A DNA stretch of 64,000 bases from Guyanagaster necrorhizus (Eukaryota; Basidiomycota; Agaricomycetes; Agaricales; Physalacriaceae), in NCBI RefSeq assembly GCF_019112545.1, contig NW_025064889.1, positions 765,654 through 829,653 on the forward strand, in the 5' to 3' direction. Below the pieces are notes generated by a model that was not told the DNA's origin, did no database searches, and worked only from the letters and a program-made list of their open reading frames with translations. The position numbers and the translations under genes were made by a program. Numbering within the stretch: position 1 is the first letter of the stretch; each line of letters starts with the position of its first letter. Shown one piece after another: positions 22,901-33,771 of the stretch.

Positions 22901-24282
22901 ACTGGTTGGAGTTTCCTGTCCTTCTTTTTGATGAAAAAGAAAGGAGAAGCCATTGGTGATTTTGATGGCTGGATCCTCCCACTGGATAAGTTTTCCTCTA
23001 AAAACTTGTCCAGTTCTTGTTGTTCGTTATTGCCTAGTGGATAACATTTGCAATCCAAATTCACATTAGCATTAGGGATTAGTTCGATGGCATAGTCCCA
23101 TGGTTTTGCATTGGGTAGTTCATTGAAACTTTTCTTTTTAAACAAATCCTGATAGTTGCATGCTCATTCGAGTACCATTTCTTCGAATGTCCTTTCTCCT
23201 TTTCCGGCATTGGCCTTTGCCGCTAGGTCATTAGCATGATGTACTGCTCAGATGCTAATAGCCCTTTGTAGGTTGATGATGAGAATGGTTTCTCCATCTT
23301 CTATTTCTTCATCCCATTGGTCCTTGGGATCTTCATCTGGTAGTTTGAATAGAATTTTCTGGCATTGACATTGAGCAAAGATGATTCGACTGGTCTTCCA
23401 ATTGATTAATGGATTATGCCTGATTAACCAATCATGACTAAGGAATAACTTCTTTGTTCCTAGATTAGTTACTGCTAGGTCGATTCATTCTGAATGATCG
23501 CTGATAGTGAGCCTAAGCTCTACATATTCGGTAATCGATCTGGCTTGGTTTGTTGTTCCATCTGCATTGTAGACTGGAATAGATGCTGCTATTGCCCGAG
23601 TAGGCAATTGATGCTTGTTGATGAAAGCTCAGTTGATACTACTTCCCATGCAGCTGCTGTCAATTAGAGCAGTGACTGCATGGATTAATTGAGATGTTAA
23701 CATCTTGATCTGTGCTTTGGCTAGTAAATCTTTTCCTGGGGATTTGGCTCATCGGATGAATTTTCGTGGTCCATGTAATTCATCAAGCTACTCCAAAGCT
23801 CAACATCGTTCCACAGCTCACATTCCTGTGATCATGTCATCGATCACTTTCTCGATTCAGGTTTTATGAATCCAGTTCTTGAGTATGGCTTTTGCTGCTG
23901 CTTCAGTCTTGGCATCTTTAATGGCTCACCAAGTCTATTCGGTATCAAATGGCTTTAGCCAATCTGTGGGATTCTCTACCCCTGTTTGGCCTGAAGGTGG
24001 TTGAGTCTGTTTTACCTTTTTAGCTTGAGAAATTGTTGACAATGATGCACCTTTGAGGCTCTCTGCCCCTCTTCAGCCCTTCGTCAGCGCTTGAGTTGTA
24101 GAAGTTGATTCCTTAGGTGATTCTGATTGGTGGATAGTAGGATCAGGTATATTCGAATGCACACATAATTTAGACATAGGGGATGGTACTACAAAAGGTA
24201 AAATGTCAGTCTGTCCAGCAGTTTGTGACCTGTTATTCGTTTCCTTGGCTGAGCGAGTGGAATCGCTCACTGCTCGGCCTCA
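19984..24282 (-). pseudogene. pol: pol of T2-1 (protease, RT, RNase H, integrase, chromodomain)
   Basis: Protease near 23640-23690 with LIDSS in place of LIDSG, a Gly-to-Ser change next to the catalytic Asp. RT 22340-23145 (MASPFFFIKKKDRKL, YLDN at 22591-22596 in place of YLDD). RNase H about 21830-22320. Integrase zinc-binding region about 21415-21560 (CHDHATAGHP, CKVC) and core 20734-21360 with the three acidic sites in ISVDMI, VISDRG and NQEIEKYL. SH3-like tail 20422-20697, then a chromodomain (DYLVSWKGYGPESNQW). The frame ends at 19984. Pol is -1 to gag, with only a short overlap around 24267-24282. Several stops and two active-site changes make it inactive. Confidence 0.88.
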
Positions 24283-27185
24283 CCTTTTCTCTCCTCGAGC
24301 TTGTCATCTTGCTCAAGGTCTTTGTCTTCCTTCATTAAATTGGCAATCTATACCCTGATATCCTCTTGCATGTGCTTGTTCTTCTTCTCAGGGCAGTTCC
24401 ATGCCATGTGACCTGGCTGACCACAATTAAAGCACTTCCCCTCCTTCTTGAGATAATCCATATCAATCTGCTTGCCCATTCTGGTACTTGGACCCTTACC
24501 AGTTCGCTTTCCATTGTTCTGGAAAGTTGGGGCTGAGCTGCTGGGCCTGGTGGATGTAGTTGCATGAGAGGTTGAGGGCTTCAAGCCCTGTCCCTGGTAC
24601 CTGTGCTGGTCCCACAGATTTACTGCTTCTGCCTTCTGTCACTGTCGCTCCTGCCACATTAGGACGATTCATGCCTTCCAATCATTGTAGCCAACTGAAA
24701 CACTATGGCTGAGATCCAAAATAGTCTTGAGGTAATGAGGCAGCAGTTTCTGCTTCATGTACTTGACTATTCGTCCCGAGTCAGCTACATCCTCCTGGAT
24801 TCCAGCGAGCTTTCCAAGTCATTCTAATTCATCGAAGTAGTCTGGCACTGCCTTGTCGCCCATCTTGTATTCCTTCATCTTCGACCTGTGGACTTCTCGT
24901 ACTGCAGGGTCCATGAACTTATCATGGATCATCTGCTTTAATACCAGCCAGGAGGAGTATCGGTGATGTTGTCGGCTGGTCAACCAGAAGTTGGGGGCCA
25001 GCAGTATCCACCACACTTTTGCCTTGTCCTCAAAGTAGGTGGTGGCATAGTTTATCTTGTACATATCATGGAGGAAGTACAAGACAAAAACCTGGAAGTA
25101 TTGGTCACAGTCCATGAGGAAACGATCAATATCATCTGAAGCCTCTTTAAAAGGAAGGGGCTCCCACTCTAGCGTCGGTCTGATGTTTAATATCTGCACC
25201 TTCAAATCAAGAGGCGACATCAGATTTGGGAGTTCCTCCCTAGGAGGACCAGCCCAATCCATCGGAGGCCCTGGAAAGGAATGTAACGACCTGTCATCAG
25301 CAATGGGACTTCTTGGAGTTGGTGGCCCTTCCTTTCAGACAATCTGCCCATCCTTGATGGTCCACCCCTGTGCTGTTGCCTCAGGGTCGTTCTTCTTCAC
25401 ATCGGTCAGAACTGATCTGCTTCCTTCAGCTTCATCGGGTGGCGGTTGTCCTCCTAATAGTTGGCTCCCTGTGCCAGTCCAGAGATTTGGGTGGTAGGTT
25501 CTTGGCTGCCCATAGGTTCAGATTAGCCAAGATGCCATGCTGCAGATGGCCAATGTGGTGAGCGAGTATCTTGATGTCATCGTTCAGATTGAAGATGCTG
25601 TGTTTGCCGTTTTAGGTGGCATCACACTTGGGGTCTATGGCATCAGTGCTTCCTGTCTGCTGAACCTTGGTCGATATGGTGGCATCGCCATCATCTGATA
25701 ATGTAAGAAGCACTGATTGAAATTAAAAATAGCATGCTCTGTCGTGGCATACTATAAAATTTCTTTTTGCTTGACAGAATCAGCAGCAGTATATTTTCGT
25801 CCTAGAGACCATCATAGCCAGCAATCATCTCTCCATAATTTGGCTACCTGTTCTTGGTATAACTGAATAAATTCTTCTTCCCATGCCTCTCATTCCCATC
25901 ATTTTTTCTTCTGTTTTTGATGCATGGTTATGCTGATGATACTTCCCCACTCAAGGATGGGGTCCACCATCCAGCTACCTTGGTCCTCCTCCTCAGCCTC
26001 ATCATCCTCTTCAGCCCTCTTGTCAGTGGTCCCCTCAAGGAGAGAACTGCCTTGCTGGCTGAAGGTTTTCAAGGCAGATAGGTCAGGGCTGAGCACTTGA
26101 CTTGGCATCATCAGGTCTGGATCAAGGAGTAGGCTCCCAATCAGGCTGCTCCTCTTCTCCTTCTGCTAGCAGTGCCACTGCTCTGCAATACTGGCAAAAG
26201 TTTCTGTAGAACCAGAGGTGAAGGAAGAGGGTGGCAATTGGCCTGTCGAGGACTCTTTTGAGGTCCCCAGTGAGGTCAATATATTCATCGTCACCTCTGA
26301 TTGTTCTCTGGTCTGACAGTATTCTATCTCCCCAGATGGAGATATCATCAGTTTCAGTGATGGTGTCCATCCTATATGATAATGGGCAGTCATCATCAAG
26401 GAGTGTTGGCTCCCTGCTATAATAGTCATCGGCATGGATGACTCTGGCAGTTGGCCCTGTCCAGAGATCGGAGTCATCGGTGGGAGTGGCTGGTTCTCGG
26501 AACAGAGCATCAGAAGCATTGAGGAACTCGGCAAGAGACTGGGGGGTTGGCCATATTGGGTTTTATACCACTGGACCACACCTTGGTAGGCATAAGGCTC
26601 CTCTCTGTTCTAGTCTGCTGGCCGCTCTTGACGCTGCTTGCCAGTATCAGACCTTATCCCTGTTGGTGTCTTCAAAGAAGAGGTCGGGACTACTGACCCT
26701 TGTTTTCCTTCCATTACTTCTTGTTGATGAGGCATGTCAGGGTTGATGCCTGTCAGTACTTCTGGTCCTTGGAGCCATTCAAATGGAATCCAGAGAGTCT
26801 CTAGCCTGGCACCCAATTCCAGACTGAGCAATGGTGGTTCTTGATGCAGAGATGCTGCACTTGGAGGAGGGGATGGGGGTGTCAGGTCGGGTTTGTCGAA
26901 ACCCTGTAGCCCAAGGGTTTCTAGGGTCTCAGACAATTGCCGACAGGGGTCTTAGGAGGTACTTGTGTTGCCACTGCTGCTCTTCCTCTTTCCTAGAACA
27001 CCCTTCAGTCAAGCCCCTAGGCTCGTCTTTGTGTTCTGTTTCTTTGGGGTGTCAGATGGAGTTTTGGACAGAGACAGGGATGTCATGGAGGGGGAGGTCT
27101 GGTGTGATATTTTGAAGGATTGTATGGATATGCTGGAATTCTTGGTAGTGTCGAATGGCTCAGACAGTAATAGATTGGTGTCCAT
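24267..27185 (-). pseudogene. gag: gag of T2-1, about 970 codons
   Basis: The ATG at 27183-27185 is at the same site as in T2-6 and T2-5. Order: Ser/Thr/Pro-rich N-terminus, acidic segment (about 25970-26010), capsid domain (24819-25262; DRFLMDCDQYFQV, KAKVWWILLAPNFW) and zinc knuckle KCFNCGQPGHMAWNC (about 24400-24460). The stop TGA at 24267-24269 corresponds to stops in T2-6 and T2-5, so it is the natural end. Internal stops are mostly Trp-to-stop or Arg/Gln-to-stop, as CpG or C-to-T decay would give. The protein is much longer than a typical Ty3 Gag (about 300-400 residues). Confidence 0.82.
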
Positions 27186-27312
27186 GGCACAGCTGTATGA
27201 TCACCAATAAACCGATCAAGATTCCAATGATAGAAGCCAAGAGTTCGAAGAACTCATGAGTAAAGTTCAGATCAGATGGATTTAGAGCAGGGGGTATTCA
27301 GTTTCTCAGCAT
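27052..27312 (-). pseudogene. Small membrane-protein ORF overlapping gag, decayed (T2-1)
   Basis: In the frame other than gag, the minus strand reads a hydrophobic stretch SIIGILIGLLVIIQLCHG followed by AIRHYQEFQHIHTIL. It matches 63305-63625. One stop lies near the start (TGA in the fifth codon), one replaces a Trp codon (TGA in ITVxAIRHYQ), and the frame ends at TGA 27052-27054 where T2-6 has CGA. Its last 134 bases overlap the first codons of gag. Confidence 0.65.
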
Positions 27313-27339
27313 GGTTAGGCCTGAGAAAGGGAAGCAAGA

Positions 27340-27352
27340 AGCTTTGAGCTAA
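27340..27352 (-). promoter_or_regulatory. Primer-binding region of T2-1, self-priming type
   Basis: One base inside the 5' LTR the sense strand reads TTAGCTCAAAGCT. The LTR plus strand has the same 13 bases at 27509-27521, so the transcript 5' end (about 34 nt after TATTTAAG, 27548-27555) would be its perfect complement. Confidence 0.78.
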
Positions 27353-27353
27353 T

Positions 27354-27883
27354 TGTTAAGTCCAAACTCCATATGACTATTAACATGTGATAAACAGTTC
27401 AGAACCTTGCACTTCAGGTTAGACTGACTGAGTTCACTGATGTGTTAACAGAGGTGTGTTGTCAAGGCATTTGCAAGTCACTCGAGATAGGATGGTAGAC
27501 AATAAACTTTAGCTCAAAGCTAGGGTATTACAGCAAGAGCTACACTACTTAAATACTGTTCTGTTATTGTGCTATAAATAAATGTTCACAAAAGATATTG
27601 TCTGTCATAGAGCTGTTACCCCTGCTGTTGCCAGGCTCTCCACAAAAGCTGTTGTCTTGCTGTTGTGCTGTGGTCATTGCACTGCAAGTTGGAGACAAAA
27701 AAGGTATTGTCTCTCTCTTTACAGCACACAGCAGCATGATAGGAGAGTGACCGACTGGGTTGCTGAGCTAAGCATTCCCACGGTCCTAAGCACTGACCTA
27801 AGTGCTCTAACTAAGTGAAGATAGAGGTTATTTCTGAGGAGAAAAAAAAGAAAATAAGAAGAAAAATAGGAAAAATTATAACA
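27354..27883 (-). repeat. 5' LTR of T2-1
   Basis: Same length (530 bp) as the 3' LTR. Starts TGTTAAGTCC and ends ATTATAACA on the plus strand. A TATA-type box at 27548-27555 lies 34 nt before the predicted RNA start. Confidence 0.92.
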
Positions 27884-28333
27884 CAGAGTGCATGGACATC
27901 AACAAAGCTATTAGCAATGTCACTCTTGAGTCAGAGCCTAAGGATTTGGATGGATGAAATAGAGTTCCATCAGAGAAGCAAAGAGGAGTATCCTTTAGAG
28001 CAGAATCCAACAGATGAGATAGGGAGGAGTTAAAGTGAGTATAAAGTGTAGATGGCTATCCAAGTTGATATTCAAACTGAGTAGTTACAATAATTATACA
28101 TGGCTTTATATACTAATAGTAGCTAATTCCAAGTTGGGTTTCATTGGGTTTTGATGTTAATATTCACTACCAAATTCAGAGTCTAAATATTACAATATGA
28201 AATATAGATGTGAAATGATAATGATGAAAATAAAATTAATAGGTAATAGGGAGCAGCCAGAGTCTGGTGGGTTTTTGTGATTGAATCCATGGTTGGTTGA
28301 GGTGATATAGAGGCCAGTGGCATGCATGTAACA
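27884..28333 (-). repeat. T1-3 3' LTR, remainder
   Basis: The first five bases are the cagag duplication. The sequence then continues the T1 LTR to CATGCATGTAACA (28333). The next bases on the sense strand are purine-rich, as expected of a polypurine tract. Confidence 0.88.
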
Positions 28334-28463
28334 GTATTCCTCTATTAGCATTCTTGCCCTCAAGAGTGCAGATCCTAATAGCTGATGGAGCCACATGAAA
28401 GATTGTTGGTGGCCATAGAAATTTTTTGCAACTTGATCAGATACCATCACCATCACTCTAACT

Positions 28464-29801
28464 ATGTCACCTTCCACTGCATATTATCACTCACATACTC
28501 CCAAGCCTTTGATGAGAGAACTCACTCCCAATAGCCCTGAAGAGACTAAGAAATTATTTTATCTGGAATAGCAAACCATAGAGGAAGAGTATGCAGAGGC
28601 TGTAGAAGTCCACTTAGAGTGAAAAAAAGAGCAGGAGAGAGAGGAGAAGATTCAGATAGACCATGCAGCCTGGGAGATGTGAAGAAAGAAGCAGCAAGAG
28701 GGGTTAGAGAAGAAGAGAGAGGAGATCTGGTGGGCAGCAGAGAGACAGGTGAAAAAGGCAGAGAAGGCATTCAGAGAGGCAGCTCAAAAGGAGGCTGAGA
28801 AGAGAGAGACTGCAGAGGCTGCAGCAAGAGAGGCAGCAACCAGCAGTGTGCCACCAGAGAAGTTGGTGATAGAGAGCAGATTGCAAATAACCCCCATGGA
28901 GGCTGTTGATTTTCAGCTACATCAAGTGCTGGCAGAATGGTTTGATTCTGACCCTAGTCTTTGCTTTAAGAGGGTGACTGGCTGTATGCCTCTAGAGTCT
29001 GATGATGAGCAAGACAAGGAGACTGAGGGGGATGATGAGTTGGAAGAATCTGAGGGGATTCTGGAGAGAAGAAAGAGAGTGCAAGAAGAGAAGAGGAGGG
29101 TGACAGTTCTGACAGAATGAGGCTAAAAATGAAAGTTTAAGTCTTGGAGTATGATAGGTGACTATGAGATGGAGATGGTGGCCAGTCTCAAGAAAAGGGC
29201 AAAGTTGGAGGTTGTGGAGTTGAGGAAGGGTGAGGAGAAATTGAGCAGTGAAAATAAGTGTCTTATTGTTTCTAGTTGGCTTGTCTTAGTTTTGTTTTCA
29301 GAGAGTTGCATGTGCTGCCATCAAGATAGTGCACCCTGTTATGCATGCCCAGTAACTGAAGATGCCAGCCATAGATGGACTTGTGTCTATTGCAAGATTA
29401 AGAAGACTGCCTGTTCATTCAATAAAAGTATCACCACAAGTGAGGTGATCAGCAGTGTGGAGGTCTCTGCTGGTCTCTACTAACTTTTGAAGTTAATATG
29501 CAAGTTGATGCATTGTGTGGACAAGTTGGCAGATGAGATAGCAGATGTCTGTAAAACTGTAGTGAGTCTTCAGGATGATTACAGATCAGATGATATGTCA
29601 TCTCTCTCAGAGTTATTTTCAGAGTCTAAATTGGAGGTCTGAAAGAAGGCTCATCTGCTTTTTAAGGACAAGAAGGATCAGGAGGTGAAAGATCTGCAGG
29701 TGGCAATGTTAAAGAGATTGGATAAGGATGTGGAGGAGTTAAAGAAGCAGGAGGAGAGTTCAGGTTCCAGTGTGAGCCTATCAAATGCCTCTTTTCTATA
29801 A
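28464..29801 (+). pseudogene. Antisense accessory ORF of T1-3, coiled-coil and Cys-rich protein, 445 codons
   Basis: One plus-strand frame runs from ATG 28464 to TAA 29799-29801 without any frameshift, broken only by TAG/TGA/TAA codons. The N-terminus reads MSPSTAYYHSHTP. A Glu/Lys/Ala coiled coil follows (28630-28850; KKAEKAFREAAQKEAEKRE), then a folded-looking part (VDFQLHQVLAEWFDSDPSL), an acidic stretch (29000-29060) and a Cys-rich module (about 29305-29425) with the ending TCVYCKIKKTACSF. The last part is a second coiled coil (DKLADEIADVCKTVVSLQDDY). It lies antisense to gag-pol between the pol end and the 3' LTR. The Cys module recalls small zinc-binding DNA-interaction motifs of fungi, but that is only a resemblance. 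Confidence 0.7.
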
Positions 29802-29929
29802 GAATTTTGTATAAAATATAAGATTTTAACTTTGAAAGTGTAAAAAGGGTGATTAAAATAGTAGTAATTAGTGGTTAAAATTGAAATAGTAAAGTGAAGT
29901 GTCAGTGGTGTCTAGAGTAGTATTGTATT

Positions 29930-32900
29930 AGGAATGGAATGTTTGAATGACTTTAGCTAGAGGTCTTGGTTTACCTGAGTATTGATGGTGGAATTCTTTG
30001 ATAAATTCATCAGTAGAAAACTTAGAGGCTGGTAACCAAGGAAATTCTTCATTAATATCTTTGTAGTCTAGCCACTGGATCTTATACGGCAGTGGGCAGT
30101 GGAACCAGTGATCTAACTTGGAGTCGAGAATTTGGGCTATTTTGAAATGTTCTTCTCTGTCAACTTCAACTAAAGGTGGCAGTGGTTGGATTCAGTTAGG
30201 AATGATGTTTTCTTCTATGGGTTCCAATTGTGACACATGGAAGACTGGGTGAATGGACTGGAGATCCAGTGGAAGCCTCAGCATAAAGGAGTGGGAACTA
30301 GATTGGACTATGATTTCAAAAGGACTAAGATATTTCTCAGAGAATTTTCTGGTCAGATAGGTGATCTTAATATGTTTAGAACTGAGATAGACCTTGTCAC
30401 CCACTGTGAATGGGGGCATCAGAATCCAATGCTTGTCCACTTAAATCTTATAGTAAGCCTGAGCCTTAGAGATTTCATCTTTTAATACTTAATAGAGTTC
30501 ATCAAGATTGACTGGAAAGTTTCAGGCTCAAGCAGAGGCAATATCCCTTTCAGGATGAATAGTGATATTGGAGTGGTAACTCTTGTTAGTAAAAAATGAG
30601 GAAATTTCAGTGGATACATTAGAGGCATTATTATAGGCAAACTTAGCAATGAGTAGGAGAGTATCTCAGTTGTCCTGCTGGTAGGAGCAGCAGATGCAGA
30701 TGTATTATTCCAGAGTTTAGTTTGCTTATTTAGTTTGTCTATTGGCTTCTGGATGATAATCTGAAGTAAGATGGAGTTCCACATTAAGAGTAGTGGCTAG
30801 AGTGCAAGTGAACTGGAAGATGAATTTGGAGTCACAATCAGATGTGATATGACTGAATATCTCATATTTGGAGAAGACATAGATAAGAAAAAGTCGGACA
30901 AGCTCTGTGGAGTTAATGATGTTATGAGTGGGGATAAAAATGGCTTGCTTGCTAGCTCAGTCTATGACTACTAAGATGGCAGTAAATCTATTGAAGTCCA
31001 GTAGTTGTTCAATGAAATTTATGAAAATAGAATCTCATAGCCATTTGGAAACTGGTAGAGGCTTGAGTAACCTATAGGAGTGATGTCTAGATATCTTGTT
31101 GCACACACAAACTGTGCAGGACTTAATATAGTGTCAAATATATTTATGCATCTTTGGCCAGGTGTAGTCCTGTTGGACTAGCTCTAATGTCTGGTTTTGA
31201 CCAAAGTGGCCTGCCAAGATATGGTCATGATTGTTCTAAAGTATACAGAGATAGAGATTGTCAGAGTCTGAGATATAGATGTGGCCTTCAAAGTGGAGAA
31301 TGTTGAATTCATCAATAGACCACTGAGAGGAGGAGGATTCAGGAGTGGTCTTGGCCTAGCAGAGGCTGTTAGAGTATATAGGGTCAGACAATTGTGCTTG
31401 TTTGATATCAGTGTAGAGTTTATCAATATCCATGATGGCACTAGCCTATAGGGTAGAGCCTTCAAAATAGATTGTGCAGAGTGATGCAAAAAGTTGTTTT
31501 TGGGTGAACACAGATCAGAAATTATGGGGGTTGACTTGAGCATATTGGCTATCTCTCTCTTTAGGGCAGACATTCCATCATCTAGTGAGTGCATCTGGTT
31601 TTCCATCAAGTTTTTCAGAGCAGAACCAAATTACTAGGTTGAACTGAGATAGGTATTCAGACTAGCAGACCTGTCAGTGGATTAGAATCTTAGTGGTGGT
31701 GAAGTATTTAAGATTCTTGTAGTCTGTTATGATGTTGATGGAGTCTGTAAAGTCTTCAAAGTAGTGCCACCAATGTTTAAAGGCTTTAAAAATGGCTAGA
31801 AGCTCTTTGTCATGGATGTTATAGTTGAGTTTGGTGTTGTAGAGGCTCTAGGAGTAGAAAGTGATAGGGTGAATCTTGCCATCTTCAAGATAGATAGAGA
31901 GGATAACTGCAATTGCATAATTGGAGGTGTTAGTTTCCACCACTATCTTTTGATCAGAGATCCAGTGGGTAAGAATGGGGGTGTGTGTAAAGGCCTGTTT
32001 CAACTTGTTGAAAGCAGTCAAGCATTTGTCATCAAATTTCCATGGAGTTCTCTTGTGAATGAGTCATGTAAGAGAAAAAACAATATTGCTATATTTGTAT
32101 ATAAAGTGATGGTAGAAGTTGGTGAAGCCAAGAAAAGATTGGATATCTTTGACCTTTTATAGTACTGGCCAGTCAACAATGGCCTTGACTTTTTCTTCAG
32201 ACATGCAAAGTCCTTCAGATGATAGGATGTAGCCTAGGTATTCCACAGAATCCTGATTGAATTCACATTTAGAGCCTTTGTAGTAGAGTCCATTAGCTTT
32301 AAGCCTATGTAGGACCTCATAAACATGTTTCTGATGATCTTTCAGGTTGTTGGAATATATGAGGATGTTGTCAAGATAGACTACTACTGATATGTCAAGC
32401 ATATCTGAGAATATATCATTCACAAATCATTGGAATACCACCAGAGCATTTATGAGGCCAAAAGGCATGATATGCCATTTGAAGAAACTATAATAGATCT
32501 GGAAGGCTGTTTTTTATTTGTCTCTTTTGGCTATGCAAATGAGATAGTAGGCATGTCACAGGTCAAGCTTGGTGTAGATGCATGCAGAGCAGATAGATTT
32601 GAGAAGATCAGAAATGAGGGGGAAATAGTAGCAATCCTTCTTGGAGATTTTGTTTAAGCTATGATAGTCAACACAGAGTTAGAGTTCACTGGTCTTCTTC
32701 TTGACAAATAGGACCAGAGCTCCATGCAGAGAGTGGGATAGAGTAATGAACCTATTGTGCAGATTATCATCAATAAACTCTCATAGAGCCTTAAGTTCAG
32801 ATTCTGAGAGAGAATAAATAGATCTGAGCAGTAGAGATGTTCCTTCCTCAAGGTTGATTTTGAGGTTGTATGGCCTGTGTTTAGGTAGCTTTTTGGAGAG

Positions 32901-33735
32901 GGTATTGCTAAAGATGTCTGCAAAATTGTGATACTCTACTGGCACTGATGAAAGATCTGCCAGTTCTGCAGATGTGGCTTTGGCTCCAATATTAGGCAAG
33001 AAAGACTACAGTGTGAACTGCTGAGCACCTTCTTCTGCACTGGCTCAGACAAATGCAGCAGCAGATATGATGGAGATCTTTAGGTGTGCTTTCATAGTAA
33101 AGGATTCTGAGAGAGGATAGAAATAGATGGGTTTATACAGGAACAGAGTCTGCTGACTATCCAAAGTAGATTTAGAATGAGGTGAAGCTCCAGAAGTTGG
33201 ACTGATAGGGTCTAGTAGGCATGGAAGTCCCTGGAATACAGTGGAGGCTGCAGAATTAGTTGGAGTGAGATTCTGGTAGCTTGAGTAGAAAGTGATACTG
33301 TTCTCAGCCTAGTCAATCAGTGGATTGTAGTGAGAGAGAGCCAATTGTATCCTAAGACAAGATTGCAAGATGAGTCCAGAGGAGTGATATAAAAGTTGAT
33401 GGGGAAGATGTCTCTAAACAGGAAACAGATGGAGATGGTTGTGATTTGAGATATATAGCTCCTGATAAAGCCATCAAATAATCAAAGTTGCACATTAGAG
33501 ATGGTTTTAATAGGAATTTCATTGGCAGCTACATACTTAGTGTCAATAAAGCAGTGGCTAGAACCAGAATTAATAAGGGCAAGAAAGTGCAGAATGATAT
33601 AAGTTGGAGAACTGTTGGATTTCATAGTAGTCAGTAATTCTGTTGAAAGAGAGATTTGAAAGGAGTGATTGGAGAGAGATGTGTGTTGAGAGTGATGATC
33701 TCTGATGTGTGAATAGAGTCAATGCAACTCTGAAC
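29930..33735 (-). pseudogene. pol: pol of T1-3 (protease, RT, RNase H, integrase, chromodomain)
   Basis: Protease about 33100-33620; RT about 32000-32999 (YHNFADIFSNTL; YLDN at 32367-32372 in place of YLDD); RNase H about 31640-31990; integrase about 30480-31180; SH3-like tail 30192-30440 (GDKVYLSSKHIKITYLTRK); chromodomain about 29950-30190 (IAQILDSKLD, WLPASKF). The order is the same as in T1-2, and the residues that differ are mostly stop or Trp/Arg/Gln sites. The 60-bp linker repeat seen in T1-1 is not recognisable here. Confidence 0.85.
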
Positions 33736-33771
33736 TCATATGAAGGGAATAGAATTGCTTTCTAGTTTTCT

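Larger units (their letters stand above)
19417..27883 (-). mobile_element. T2-1: full-length T2 Ty3/gypsy element with cagag target duplication
   Basis: Two 530-bp LTRs (19417-19946, 27354-27883) flank gag and pol. A perfect duplication cagag is at 19412-19416 and 27884-27888, inside the 3' LTR of T1-3. By eye the LTRs differ at about 25 of 530 positions, mostly transitions. CpG is fairly common in pol and scarce at the gag 5' end. Confidence 0.95.

Noticed and set aside
25057..25497. 146-codon plus-strand frame
   Set aside because: Lies opposite the T2-1 capsid region and shows no conserved domain; the minus frame is shared with T2-6 and T2-5.
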